Below are positions 22,736 to 31,822 of a stretch of 37,546 nucleotides of DNA, piece after piece. The stretch's first letter is position 1. Each line of letters starts with the position of its first letter. This DNA is from Prevotellaceae bacterium UBA4336 (GTDB lineage: Bacteria; Bacteroidota; Bacteroidia; Bacteroidales; Bacteroidaceae), in NCBI GenBank assembly GCA_002394305.1, contig DGTM01000003.1:1-37546 (forward strand), written 5' to 3'. Made by a program: the position numbers and the translations under genes. Below the pieces are notes generated by a model. That model saw only the letters and a program-made list of their open reading frames with translations, searched no databases and was not told the origin of the DNA.

Positions 22736-22769
22736 TTGACTTTTAATTCTTAATTTCTTCGTATCTTTG
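22736..22769 (+). promoter_or_regulatory. Promoter of the DUF6242-murI envelope cluster
   Basis: TTGAC at 22736-22740 and TATCTTTG at 22762-22769, 23 bp between TTG and the -7 box, 24 nt before the ATG at 22794. The surrounding AT-rich TTAATTCTTAAT stretch (22720-22755) resembles the AT repeat family. Confidence 0.65.
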
Positions 22770-22793
22770 CACCTTGAAACAAACATACACGCT

Positions 22794-24185
22794 ATGCGCG
22801 CTACAAAATATACGATATTCCGCTGGCTGACCGTGCTCCTGGCAATGCCCCTCCTGTGGACCTCATGCTCGTCGGACGACACCACCACGGTCACCAACGA
22901 CTACTGCTACATCCGGTCCGTCACACTGGGCACGGTAAAGCGCAACATAGAGAAACGCGACCGACAGGGAAACGTCATCAGCACCGTCGCCATGCCCTAC
23001 ACCGCCGGCAACTACGCCATGACCATCAACCACCGGGACGGCACAATCGAGAACCGCGACTCACTGCCCTATGGCAGCGACCTAACAGCCGTAGTCGTCA
23101 CCATCAGCTTCGACGGCAACATGGTCTCGTACCGCGAGAAAGGCTCCGAAGCCATGTGGCTCGCCTACAACCCCACCGACAGCCTCAACCTGACAAAGCC
23201 CCTGGAACTGAACGTCCTCTCCAACGACGGGCAGTCCTCGCGCATGTACACCTTCAGGGTCAACGTGCACCGGCAGGAAGGCGACTCCCTCTACTGGAAA
23301 CGCTGCGAGAGCGAAGTGGAGCAACTCACCGGCATGACCGACATGAAGGCTTTCACCCTCGACGACAAGCTCCTCGTGCTCGGGCAGAAGACCTCCGGCA
23401 TATCACTGGCCGAACGCTCCTCGACAGAAGCAGAAGCCACATGGACAGAACAGGCAACCAACCTGCCCCTCACCGCCGACCTGCAGACACTCCGGCAACA
23501 GGGCGGCAAGCTCTACCTCAGCACCACCGACGGCAACATCCTCGCCTCGGACAACGCCAAGGACTGGCAGCAGGTGGGCACGACATATACCCCCGGGCTT
23601 ACACTCGTTGAGAAGAGCGCAGAATACTTCTACGCCATCGCCGAAGGCAAAATGCTACGCTCCGCCGATGCTGAAAGCTGGGAGGAAGACAAACTGGACA
23701 CCGAAGCCGACATGCTGCCCGGCAACAGCATCAGGGCGCTGACCATACACCAGGACAATGGCAACACACGCATCATCCTGGTCGGACAGAAGGAAGGCAA
23801 CACGTACGCCTCCGTCTGGAACAAGATGTGGAACGACGGAGAACCCGAGAAAGACGCCGAATGGGTCTACTTCCCCGTCAGCCCCGACAACAAGATACCC
23901 TGCCCGCAGCTGCAAAGCCTCAACCTGATTGACTACGACGGCAAATGCATCGCCTTCGGAGGCGCATCGGCCGACGGCTCGCACACCGCACTCGACGCCA
24001 TGTACATCAGCCAGGACTACGGCATCACATGGCGCCCAAGCACAGACCTGCACACACCCGCTCTGGCCGAAGGCACCGACGGATGCATCACAAGCACCGT
24101 AGACAAGAACCACTTCATCTGGATAATCACTGACGCACAAGTATGGCGAGGAAGACTGAACAGACTTGGATTCGAACAGCAATAA
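22794..24185 (+). CDS. DUF6242 domain-containing lipoprotein
   Basis: 463 residues from ATG 22794; an in-frame TTG at 22767 overlaps the -7 box and is rejected. The signal sequence ends in LLWTSC (Cys25) followed by SSDDTTTVTND, a typical surface or periplasmic lipoprotein start. An immunoglobulin-like N-terminal part (about 30-170, with VTISFDGNMVSYREKGS and YTFRVNVHRQEGD) precedes a repeated SADAESWEE / SQDYGITWRPSTD type pattern resembling BNR/sialidase-like propeller blades. Function unknown. It is the first gene of the uppS-bamA cluster, and its end overlaps the next gene by 43 bp. Confidence 0.85.
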   Translation: MRATKYTIFRWLTVLLAMPLLWTSCSSDDTTTVTNDYCYIRSVTLGTVKRNIEKRDRQGNVISTVAMPYTAGNYAMTINHRDGTIENRDSLPYGSDLTAVVVTISFDGNMVSYREKGSEAMWLAYNPTDSLNLTKPLELNVLSNDGQSSRMYTFRVNVHRQEGDSLYWKRCESEVEQLTGMTDMKAFTLDDKLLVLGQKTSGISLAERSSTEAEATWTEQATNLPLTADLQTLRQQGGKLYLSTTDGNILASDNAKDWQQVGTTYTPGLTLVEKSAEYFYAIAEGKMLRSADAESWEEDKLDTEADMLPGNSIRALTIHQDNGNTRIILVGQKEGNTYASVWNKMWNDGEPEKDAEWVYFPVSPDNKIPCPQLQSLNLIDYDGKCIAFGGASADGSHTALDAMYISQDYGITWRPSTDLHTPALAEGTDGCITSTVDKNHFIWIITDAQVWRGRLNRLGFEQQ

Positions 24186-24883
24186 CCGTCTGCTGCATGC
24201 TCCTCTCCCTCTCCGCCATGCACGCTGAGGAAGAGCTGGAATACAAGATGGACATGGGCGCAGGCCTTGGCGGATGCTTCTACATGGGCGACGCCAACGG
24301 CGTACCCTTCGCCGACCTCAGCATGATGGGCGCCCTCACGGCACGACGCATCCTCAACCCACGCATGGCAGTCAAGGCTAACATCGCCTTCGGACACATC
24401 CACGGCTCAAGCAGCGGCACCTTCGTCCCCACCGACGGATTCAGCCAGACCGCAGAGGGAGGCATCCCCACAAAGGTGGACTTCTCCCGAAACATCCTCG
24501 ACGTCGGCCTGCAGTTCGAACTCAACTTCTGGGGCTTCGGCACCGGAGTGGGCTACAAAGGCAACAGCCGCATCACACCATACATACTGGCCGGAGCAGG
24601 ACTCACCGTCGGCATGGGAGGCGGAGCACCCGCCTGCGGAGGACTGAACATCCCGGTCGGCATCGGCGTGAAGTACAAGGTCAAGCCACGCGTCAACATC
24701 GGCTTCGAGTGGACCATGCGCTTCTCCACCACCGACAAGCTCGACGCCACACCCGAAGGAACACAGCTCAAGGACCCCTACGGCGTGGAGAGCAAGTTCT
24801 TCAAGAACAGAGACAGCTACAGCTTCGCCATGTTCTTCATCACATACGACATGTTCCCCAAGTACCGCAAATGTAACAACTGA
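24143..24883 (+). CDS. DUF6089-like outer membrane beta-barrel protein
   Basis: 246 residues. The start at 24143 lies inside the DUF6242 gene; the next Met (24197) would leave too short a signal, so the 43-bp overlap is probably real. The signal peptide reads ITVCCMLLSLSAMHA. The mature part is a small barrel with Gly-rich strands (MGAGLGGCFYMGDANG, NFWGFGTGVGYKGNSR, YILAGAGLTVGMGGG, GIGVKYKVKPRVNIGFEW), ending in an aromatic FAMFFITYDMFP segment. It lies 14 bp before uppS. In related genomes a protein of this type precedes uppS and bamA, which suggests an outer-membrane assembly or structural role. Confidence 0.82.
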   Translation: MARKTEQTWIRTAITVCCMLLSLSAMHAEEELEYKMDMGAGLGGCFYMGDANGVPFADLSMMGALTARRILNPRMAVKANIAFGHIHGSSSGTFVPTDGFSQTAEGGIPTKVDFSRNILDVGLQFELNFWGFGTGVGYKGNSRITPYILAGAGLTVGMGGGAPACGGLNIPVGIGVKYKVKPRVNIGFEWTMRFSTTDKLDATPEGTQLKDPYGVESKFFKNRDSYSFAMFFITYDMFPKYRKCNN

Positions 24884-24897
24884 CACAAACATACACA

Positions 24898-25638
24898 ATG
24901 GAAGATATTCTTGAACTCGACAGAAACAACATCCCGCAGTCCATCGCCATCATCATGGACGGTAACGGACGCTGGGCACAGGAAAGAGGTCTGCCACGCT
25001 CAAGCGGACACATACAAGGCGTAGAGAACGTGACACGCATCACCTCCGAGTGCGCCAGGCTCGGCGTCAAGTTCCTGACCATGTACACCTTCTCGACAGA
25101 GAACTGGAACCGACCGGAAGCTGAGGTGGAAGCACTGATGCAACTCGTGGCTGACAAGCTCGAGGATGAGATCTTCATGAAGAACGACGTACGGTTCCGC
25201 TACATCGGCGACATCGACCGACTGCCCACCCCGGCCCGTCAGCGCGTACTGGACTGCATGGAGAACACCAAGAACAACAAGCGCATGACGGCTGTCACAG
25301 CCCTCAACTACAGCAGCCGCTGGGAACTGACCAAGGCCATGCGGGATGCCGTCAGAGAGGCACAGGCCGGACACATCACACCGGAAGACATCAACGAAGA
25401 GTACGTCTCCCGGCACCTGGAAACAAACTTCATGACCGACCCGGACCTGCTCATCCGCACCGGAGGCGAGCTACGCATCAGCAACTACCTGCTCTGGCAG
25501 TGCGCATACAGCGAATTCTACTTCTGCGACACCTACTGGCCCGACTTCCACGAGGAAGACCTGCACAAAGCCATCGCAGCATACCAACACAGGCAGAGAC
25601 GCTTCGGAATGACCGGAGAGCAAGTGACAAAAGGCTAA
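24898..25638 (+). CDS. uppS: Isoprenyl transferase (undecaprenyl diphosphate synthase)
   Basis: 246 residues, the usual length. Conserved elements: IIMDGNGRWAQERGLPRSSGH with catalytic Asp21, TMYTFSTENWNRP, and the C-terminal DLLIRTGGELRISNYLLWQ with AYSEFYF. It condenses isopentenyl diphosphate onto farnesyl diphosphate to make the C55 carrier lipid for peptidoglycan and glycans. It sits in an envelope cluster directly upstream of bamA (33 bp). Confidence 0.96.
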   Translation: MEDILELDRNNIPQSIAIIMDGNGRWAQERGLPRSSGHIQGVENVTRITSECARLGVKFLTMYTFSTENWNRPEAEVEALMQLVADKLEDEIFMKNDVRFRYIGDIDRLPTPARQRVLDCMENTKNNKRMTAVTALNYSSRWELTKAMRDAVREAQAGHITPEDINEEYVSRHLETNFMTDPDLLIRTGGELRISNYLLWQCAYSEFYFCDTYWPDFHEEDLHKAIAAYQHRQRRFGMTGEQVTKG

Positions 25639-25671
25639 CGACAAGCAACACAAGCAACCCAAGTAAACACA

Positions 25672-28299
25672 GTGAAAAGAATAAACCTTATTCTATTAAG
25701 CCTCTTCGGACTGCTCCTCCCTTCGTTCCCGCAAGTCGTAAAGCGCGAAGTGAAACCCGATATCGACTACAACCGCACCGCACGCGAATACTATATCGGC
25801 AACATCACAGTCGACGGCGTGTCGAACTACGACGACTACCTGCTTATCGGACTGAGCGGACTGAGCAAAGGACAGAAGATCGAGATTCCCGGCGAAGAAA
25901 TCACTAAGGCAGTGAAACGCTACTGGCGCAACGGACTCTTCAGCAACGTCGCCATCAGTGTGGACAGCCTCGTCGGGGACTCCGCCTATCTGCACATCCA
26001 GCTCACACAGCGACCGCGCATCTCGCAAATCAACTTCAACGGCGTAAGGAAGAACGAACGCGACGACCTGAAGGAAAAACTGGGCCTCGTCAAGGACAAC
26101 CAGCTCACGCCAAACATGATAGACCGCGCCAAGATTCTGGCTCAGCGCTACTTCTCGGAGAAAGGATACAAGAACGCCGTCATCAACATCGTGCAACAGG
26201 ACGACGTCAGCGCCCCCGACAAGATTATCGTGGACGTCAACGTCGAGAAGAAGGACAAGGTGAAGATCAACCGCATCCACATCCATGGCAACGAGCACCT
26301 GAGCACAGCCAAGATAAAGGGCAACCTCTTCAAGCCCGGCGTCCTGAAGAAGATACATGAGAAGCACAGCATGGCCGGATGGTTCAGAAGCAAGAAGTTT
26401 GTCGAAGGAAAGTACAAGGAGGCAAAGGAAAACCTGCTTACAAAATATGGCGAACTGGGCTACCGCGATGCCGTAATCGTGGCAGACAGCGTAGTCCCCT
26501 ACGGGGAGCAGGACGTAGACGTCCACATCCACGTCGAGGAAGGACAGAAGTACTACGTCCGCAACATCGAATGGGTGGGCAACACACTCTACCCCACCGA
26601 GACGCTGAACCGACTTCTGCGCATGAAGAAAGGCAACGTCTACAACCAGAAACTCCTCGAGGAACGACTGAAAAGCGACGAGGATGCCGTGGGCAACCTT
26701 TACTATAACAACGGCTACGTCTTCTCCTCTATCGACCCCGTCGAAACAAACATTGTCAAAGACTCTGTCGACCTGGAGATACGAATCTTCGAGGGACAGC
26801 AGGCCTACATCAGCCATGTGCGCATCACAGGCAACGACCGCGTCTACGAAAACGTAGTGCGGCGCGAACTACGCAACAAGCCCGGCGACCTCTTCTCGAG
26901 GGAGGCCCTCATGCGCTCCTATCGTGAGATAGCATCGCTCGGGCACTTCGATGCCGAAAGCATCGAGCCCAAAGTGGAGCCTGACCGTGTGAACGGCACG
27001 GTCGACGTCAACTGGAATCTCACAAGCAAGAACAACGACCAGATAGAGTTCTCGCTGGGCTATGGGCAGACAGGCGTCATCGGACGAATAGGACTCAAGT
27101 TCAGCAACTTCTGCATGGCTAACCTCTTCAAGGGAAAGACCCTGCGCCGCGGCGTGATGCCCATGGGCAACAGCGAGGAGTTCAGCATCAGCGGACAGAC
27201 AAACGGACGCTACTATCAGGCATACAGCCTCAGCTACTCCAATCCCTGGTTCGGTGGCAAACGCCCGAATATGTTCAGGCTTAGTGCTTTCTTCTCGAAG
27301 CAGACCGACGTGGCCGACAACTACTATAACTCCGCTTACTACAACAACTACTATAACAGCTACCTCTATGGCTTCGGCAACAGCAGCTACAATTACTACG
27401 AGAACTACTACGACCCCGACAAATATGTGATGCTGTTCGGCATGTCCGTCGGCTGGGGTAAGCGTCTGCGCTGGCCCGACGACTGGTTCTCGCTGTACGC
27501 AGAGCTGAGCTACACACGCTATATGCTCAAGAACTGGCAGTACTTCCTGATGTCGAACGGCAACTGCAACAACATCAACCTCGGCATCACCTTGAGCCGC
27601 AGCAGCACCGACTTCCCGATTTATCCACGTTCGGGTTCCGAATTCCAGCTAAACATCACGCTGACACCGCCCTACAGCCTCTTTAGCAGCAAGAACTATG
27701 CCAACATGGCCACCAACAGCAGCAGCGCCACCTACAGCCAGGAGATGCAGGAGAAGTACCGCTGGATAGAGTACCACAAGTGGAAGTTCAAGAGCCGCAC
27801 CTACACGGCTCTGACCGGGGGCGACAAGTGCCTCGTGCTGTCCACGCGTGCCGAGATAGGCATCCTGGGGCACTACAACAGCGACCTGCGCTCGCCCTTC
27901 GAGACATTCTATGTGGGCGGCGACGGCACCAGCGGCTACAGCACCAACTATGCCACCGAGACGATTGGCATGCGCGGCTACGACAATGGCTCGCTCACGC
28001 CGAGAGGTTCGGCAGGCTATGCCTACGACCGCTTCACCTTGGAGCTGCGCTATCCCTTCATGCTGGGAGCCAGCACCAACATCTTCGGCATGGTCTTCGC
28101 CGAGGGAGGCAATGCCTGGAACAACATCAAGGACTTCAATCCGCTGGACATGAAGCGTTCCCTGGGTGCAGGTGTCCGCATCTTCCTGCCCATGGTGGGC
28201 CTGCTGGGCATCGACTGGGCATACGGCTTCGACAGTGTCTACGGCAGCAGGTCGTACTCCGGAAGCCATTTCCACTTCATCCTCGGACAGGAGTTCTAA
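25672..28299 (+). CDS. bamA: Outer membrane protein assembly factor BamA
   Basis: 875 residues from a GTG start. After the signal peptide, POTRA domains span roughly residues 40-450 (for example ISQINFNGVRKNERDDLKEKLG, INRIHIHGNEHLS, YVRNIEWVGNTLYPTETLNRLL, ISHVRITGNDRVYENVVRREL). The 16-strand barrel follows, with the loop-6 motif IGMRGYDNGSL and the C-terminal FHFILGQEF ending in Phe. BamA inserts beta-barrel proteins into the outer membrane. An unusual Tyr/Asn-rich stretch at about residues 549-586 (bases 27316-27429) is likely an extracellular loop. Neighbours downstream are three periplasmic Skp-type chaperones. Confidence 0.95.
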   Translation: MKRINLILLSLFGLLLPSFPQVVKREVKPDIDYNRTAREYYIGNITVDGVSNYDDYLLIGLSGLSKGQKIEIPGEEITKAVKRYWRNGLFSNVAISVDSLVGDSAYLHIQLTQRPRISQINFNGVRKNERDDLKEKLGLVKDNQLTPNMIDRAKILAQRYFSEKGYKNAVINIVQQDDVSAPDKIIVDVNVEKKDKVKINRIHIHGNEHLSTAKIKGNLFKPGVLKKIHEKHSMAGWFRSKKFVEGKYKEAKENLLTKYGELGYRDAVIVADSVVPYGEQDVDVHIHVEEGQKYYVRNIEWVGNTLYPTETLNRLLRMKKGNVYNQKLLEERLKSDEDAVGNLYYNNGYVFSSIDPVETNIVKDSVDLEIRIFEGQQAYISHVRITGNDRVYENVVRRELRNKPGDLFSREALMRSYREIASLGHFDAESIEPKVEPDRVNGTVDVNWNLTSKNNDQIEFSLGYGQTGVIGRIGLKFSNFCMANLFKGKTLRRGVMPMGNSEEFSISGQTNGRYYQAYSLSYSNPWFGGKRPNMFRLSAFFSKQTDVADNYYNSAYYNNYYNSYLYGFGNSSYNYYENYYDPDKYVMLFGMSVGWGKRLRWPDDWFSLYAELSYTRYMLKNWQYFLMSNGNCNNINLGITLSRSSTDFPIYPRSGSEFQLNITLTPPYSLFSSKNYANMATNSSSATYSQEMQEKYRWIEYHKWKFKSRTYTALTGGDKCLVLSTRAEIGILGHYNSDLRSPFETFYVGGDGTSGYSTNYATETIGMRGYDNGSLTPRGSAGYAYDRFTLELRYPFMLGASTNIFGMVFAEGGNAWNNIKDFNPLDMKRSLGAGVRIFLPMVGLLGIDWAYGFDSVYGSRSYSGSHFHFILGQEF

Positions 28300-28350
28300 C
28301 CCGGAAAGCATACATTATATATAATATATACACACTAAAAGAAATACGCT

Positions 28351-28860
28351 ATGAAGAAGATCTTATTTACAATGCTGATGCTGCTGGGCAGCGTTTCAGC
28401 CTGGTCCCAGAAGTTTGCGCTGGTCGACATGGACTACATACTGAAGAACATCCCCGCCTACGAGCGTGCCAGCGAGCAGCTCAACCAGGTAAGCAAGAAA
28501 TGGCAGGCTGAGGTCGACGCACTGGCAAGCGAAGCTCAGACGCAGTACAAGAACTACCAGTCGGAAGCCGTCTTCCTGAGCGAAGAGCAGAAGACCAAGC
28601 GCGAAGAGGCCATCGTGGCAAAGGAGAAGGAAGCTGCCGAGCTGAAGAAGAAGTACTTCGGCCCGGAGGGTGAGCTCTTCAAGAAGCGCGAGAGCCTGAT
28701 GGCTCCCATCCAAGAGGAGATATACACGGCCGTCAAGGACATCTGCGACCAGAAGGGCTACAGCCTTGTGCTGGACCGTGCCAGCGATGCCGGCATTATC
28801 TTTGCCAGCCCGAAGATCGACATTTCGAACGAAGTGCTGACCAAGCTGGGGTACAACTAA
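28351..28860 (+). CDS. OmpH/Skp family periplasmic chaperone (copy 1)
   Basis: 169 residues. Signal peptide MKKILFTMLMLLGSVSAWSQ, then KFALVDMDYILKNIPAYERA, the Skp opening strand and helix. A long charged coiled coil (about 45-115) follows, and the domain closes with GYSLVLDRASDAGIIFASPKIDISNEVL. Skp trimers hold unfolded outer-membrane proteins on their way to BamA. The gene is 51 bp after bamA; the gap is AT-rich (TATATATAATATATA-like). Confidence 0.92.
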   Translation: MKKILFTMLMLLGSVSAWSQKFALVDMDYILKNIPAYERASEQLNQVSKKWQAEVDALASEAQTQYKNYQSEAVFLSEEQKTKREEAIVAKEKEAAELKKKYFGPEGELFKKRESLMAPIQEEIYTAVKDICDQKGYSLVLDRASDAGIIFASPKIDISNEVLTKLGYN

Positions 28861-28917
28861 ACGAGCAGACAGACAACAAAGGAAACACCAATTAACAAAA
28901 AACAATACGAAAAGACT

Positions 28918-29418
28918 ATGAAAAAAATTGTGATTGCCATCCTTCTGATGGCTCCCCTGAGCGTATTTGCCCAGAAGTTTGCACACCTCAACACAGCAGA
29001 CATCATCCCCAACATGAAGGAGTACACCACTGCGATGGAAGAGATGCAGACCATGCAGAAGCAGTTCGAGGATGACCTGAAGCTCATGCAGGACGAGCTG
29101 CAAAAGAAGACCGAGGAATATCAGAAGGAACAGGCCAACCTGCTGGAGAACGTGCGCCAGCGCCGCGAGCAGGAGCTGCAGGACCTCTACAACCGTCTGC
29201 AGCAGTCTTACCAGGACAATCAGGCAGCGCTCCAGAAGGCTCAGGCCGAGAAGATGAGCGCCATCAGCGCAAAGGTGATGGAAGTCGTGAAGAAGCTCGG
29301 CGAGGCAGGCGGCTACGTCTATGTCGTCGACACGAGCGCCGGCGTCATCCCCTTCGTCAACTCCACACTGAGCACCGACATCACCAGCCAGGTGAAGAAG
29401 GAGCTGGGAATACAGTAA
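28918..29418 (+). CDS. OmpH/Skp family periplasmic chaperone (copy 2)
   Basis: 166 residues. Signal peptide MKKIVIAILLMAPLSVFAQ, then KFAHLNTADIIPNMKEYTTAM and a Gln/Glu/Lys-rich coiled coil (about 40-120), closing with GGYVYVVDTSAGVIPFVNSTLSTDIT. Same fold and probable job as copy 1, from which it has diverged strongly. It lies 57 bp downstream of copy 1 and 19 bp before copy 3. Confidence 0.92.
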   Translation: MKKIVIAILLMAPLSVFAQKFAHLNTADIIPNMKEYTTAMEEMQTMQKQFEDDLKLMQDELQKKTEEYQKEQANLLENVRQRREQELQDLYNRLQQSYQDNQAALQKAQAEKMSAISAKVMEVVKKLGEAGGYVYVVDTSAGVIPFVNSTLSTDITSQVKKELGIQ

Positions 29419-29437
29419 ACCATTTAATCCAAAGCCT

Positions 29438-30004
29438 ATGAAACACTTGTCTTTCATTCTCCCGCTGCTGATATTCTGCGCCACATGCCAGGCACAGATA
29501 CAGTTCGGGTACGTTAGCTACGAACGGCTCCTGAAGGAGCTGCCCGAATATGCCAAGGCACAACAGGACCTGGCTGCGCTGAAAGCCAAGTACGAGGGAG
29601 AGGCCACAAGGAGCGAAGAGGAGTTCCAGCACAAGTTCGTGGACTTCCTGCAAGGGCAGAAGGACTTCCCGCAGGCCATCATGCAGAAGCGTCAGGCTGA
29701 GCTGCAGACACTCATGGACAATGGCATTGCCTTCCGCCAGAAGTCGCAGGAACTGATTGCGCAAGCAGAGGAAGAGCTCATGCAGGAGGCACACAAGAGG
29801 CTGAACCGCGCTCTGCTCGAGGTCGGCGTGGAGTATGGCTACGGCTATATCCTGAACACCGACGGCAACAGCTGCCCATACATCAACCCCGTCGTCGGCG
29901 TTGACGTGACGGAACTCGTCCGCCAGAAGCTCGGCCTGTCCGTCGCTCCGGCGCCGGAGAACGCGCCGCAGGCCCCGGAGCAGCCGGCCGCACCGCAGCC
30001 CTGA
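29438..30004 (+). CDS. OmpH/Skp family periplasmic chaperone (copy 3, Pro/Ala tail)
   Basis: 188 residues. Signal peptide MKHLSFILPLLIFCATCQA, then IQFGYVSYERLLKELPEYAKAQ, a helical hairpin region (about 45-130) and the closing YGYGYILNTDGNSCPYINPVVGVDVTELV. It differs from copies 1 and 2 by a C-terminal tail rich in Pro, Ala, Glu and Gln (about 172-188) and by a Cys in the closing sheet. It starts 19 bp after copy 2 and ends 19 bp before murI. Confidence 0.9.
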   Translation: MKHLSFILPLLIFCATCQAQIQFGYVSYERLLKELPEYAKAQQDLAALKAKYEGEATRSEEEFQHKFVDFLQGQKDFPQAIMQKRQAELQTLMDNGIAFRQKSQELIAQAEEELMQEAHKRLNRALLEVGVEYGYGYILNTDGNSCPYINPVVGVDVTELVRQKLGLSVAPAPENAPQAPEQPAAPQP

Positions 30005-30023
30005 GCGCGAACATCGTCCCAGT

Positions 30024-30872
30024 ATGATACAGAAAGGTGCGCTCCCCACGGCTCCTGGCCCCATCGGTGTCTTCGACTCGGGCTACGGCGGACTGACCAT
30101 CCTGCGCCAGATACGCCGCCTGATGCCGCAGTATGACTACCTCTACCTCGGCGACAATGCCCGTGCTCCATACGGTACACGTTCGTTCGACGTTGTCTAC
30201 GAGTTCACGCGCCAAGCCGTACGCTTCCTCTTCGGGCAGGGTTGCCACCTGGTGATACTGGCCTGCAACACGGCCTCGGCAAAGGCATTGCGCAGCATAC
30301 AGCAGAACGACCTGCCGGAGCTGGACCCGCAGCGGCGCGTCCTGGGCGTGATTCGCCCCACGGTGGAGGCCGTCGGCGACATATCGAAGAGCCGCCATGT
30401 GGGCGTCATGGCAACGCCAGGCACCATCCGCAGCACAACATACGAGCTGGAGATTGCCAAGCTACACCCCGACATAAGGGTGACGGGCGAAGCCTGCCCG
30501 ATGTGGGTGCCGCTGGTGGAGAACGACGAATACGACAGTCCGGGGGCCGACTACTTTGTTCGTGAGCGCATTGACAACCTGCTGCGCCGCGACCCCGACA
30601 TCGACAGCGTCATCCTGGGCTGTACGCACTATCCGCTGCTGATGGGCAAGATACGCCGATACATGCCGCAGGGCATCTGCATCATAGAGCAAGGCAGCTA
30701 TGTGGCAGAGAGCCTGCAGGACTATCTCACCCGCCACGGCGAGATGGCGAGACGCATCACCTGCGGCGGGTCGGTCCGCTTCCTGACCACGGAACGGGCT
30801 GAGACTTTCGGGCAGAATGCCACGACGTTCATGGGCGAGCCGCTCAGCGCAGAAAGGGTCTCTCTGAGGTGA
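30024..30872 (+). CDS. murI: Glutamate racemase
   Basis: 282 residues. The two catalytic cysteines are visible in VILACNTASAKAL (Cys81) and VILGCTHYPLL; GVFDSGYGGLTI and YLGDNARAPYGTRS are the other signatures. It makes D-glutamate for peptidoglycan. Last gene of the envelope cluster. No clear terminator follows; the next gene has its own -7 box. Confidence 0.96.
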   Translation: MIQKGALPTAPGPIGVFDSGYGGLTILRQIRRLMPQYDYLYLGDNARAPYGTRSFDVVYEFTRQAVRFLFGQGCHLVILACNTASAKALRSIQQNDLPELDPQRRVLGVIRPTVEAVGDISKSRHVGVMATPGTIRSTTYELEIAKLHPDIRVTGEACPMWVPLVENDEYDSPGADYFVRERIDNLLRRDPDIDSVILGCTHYPLLMGKIRRYMPQGICIIEQGSYVAESLQDYLTRHGEMARRITCGGSVRFLTTERAETFGQNATTFMGEPLSAERVSLR

Positions 30873-30997
30873 AAAATTGGTATCATACCGTTATTTCCGG
30901 CCCCACCCTTCTGTCCTATATGGCAAGGAAAAGCGACATAATGTCCACTGAAGAACAAAAAAACACAGATAACTCGTTAAAATTGCAAGAAATTTGC

Positions 30998-31005
30998 TAA
31001 TTTTG
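30998..31005 (+). promoter_or_regulatory. -7 box (TAATTTTG) of the polyprenol-phosphate glycosyltransferase
   Basis: TAATTTTG fits TAnnTTTG and lies 22 nt before the ATG at 31028, in a 155-bp gap after murI. The -33 element is unclear. Confidence 0.5.
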
Positions 31006-31027
31006 CAACCACACACAAGAGACAATA

Positions 31028-31777
31028 ATGAAAAGCGACAGCTTAGTCATCATACCGACATACAACGAAAAGGAGAACATCGAGGCCATCATAAGGGCCG
31101 TCACCTCGCTGGAGAAAGCATTCGACATCCTTGTCATCGACGATGGCAGCCCCGACGGGACAGCCAACATCGTGAAGAACCTGATGCAAGGGGAGCTGTC
31201 GGGGCGCGTCCATCTGGTGGAACGTTCCGGCAAGCTCGGCCTGGGCACGGCGTACATCCGTGGCTTCAAGTGGGCGCTGGAGAACGGCTATGACTACGTC
31301 ATCGAGATGGATGCCGACTTCAGCCACTCGCCTAACGACCTGCCGCGGCTCTATGCTGCGTGTCACGACGAGGGCTACGACGTCTCGGTGGGCAGTCGCT
31401 ACATCACGGGCGTGAACGTTGTGAACTGGCCCATCGGCCGTGTCCTGATGTCGTACTACGCCTCGGCATACGTCCGCACCGTGCTTGGCATATCCCTTCG
31501 GGACACGACGGCGGGCTTCGTGTGCTGGACGCGGAAGGTCCTGGAAACGATTTGCCTGGACCACATCCGCTTCAAGGGCTATGCCTTCCAGATAGAGATG
31601 AAGTACACGGCCATTCGCCTGGGCTTCAGGATCAAGGAGGTTCCCGTAATCTTCGTCAACCGCGAGCTGGGCACGAGCAAGATGTCCGGCGGCATCTTCA
31701 GCGAAGCACTCTTCGGCGTGATGCGCCTGCGCTTCACGAAGTTCCAGAGGAATAGGGACTTGAAGGTCGTGGATTAG
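31028..31777 (+). CDS. Polyprenol monophosphomannose synthase-like glycosyltransferase family 2
   Basis: 249 residues. GT-A fold features: VIIPTYNEKENIEAII at the N-terminus, LVIDDGSPDGTANIV, the DxD-type EMDADFSHSPNDLP, and the family-typical GSRYITGVNVVNWP, RDTTAGFVCW, GYAFQIEMKYTAIRLGFRIKEVPVIF. No C-terminal membrane domain is present, unlike GtrB, so it resembles the soluble Dpm1/Ppm1 type that transfers mannose (or another hexose) to a polyprenyl phosphate. A GtrA-like gene follows 45 bp downstream. The GT-C type transferase on the other strand may use the product. Confidence 0.9.
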   Translation: MKSDSLVIIPTYNEKENIEAIIRAVTSLEKAFDILVIDDGSPDGTANIVKNLMQGELSGRVHLVERSGKLGLGTAYIRGFKWALENGYDYVIEMDADFSHSPNDLPRLYAACHDEGYDVSVGSRYITGVNVVNWPIGRVLMSYYASAYVRTVLGISLRDTTAGFVCWTRKVLETICLDHIRFKGYAFQIEMKYTAIRLGFRIKEVPVIFVNRELGTSKMSGGIFSEALFGVMRLRFTKFQRNRDLKVVD

Positions 31778-31813
31778 AGATTAGAGAATCGGGATTAGAG
31801 ATCAGGGATTAGG
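31771..31813. repeat. Tandem GATTAGAGA-type repeat at the gene end
   Basis: Several imperfect copies of GGATTAGAGA (31771, 31792 and nearby) run from the stop codon of the glycosyltransferase, which is itself part of the first copy, to 9 bp before the gtrA-like start. Confidence 0.55.
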
Positions 31814-31822
31814 AAATTTAGG

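Noticed and set aside
22767..22793. TTG start for the DUF6242 gene
   Set aside because: It overlaps the TATCTTTG promoter box; ATG 22794 gives a normal lipoprotein signal.
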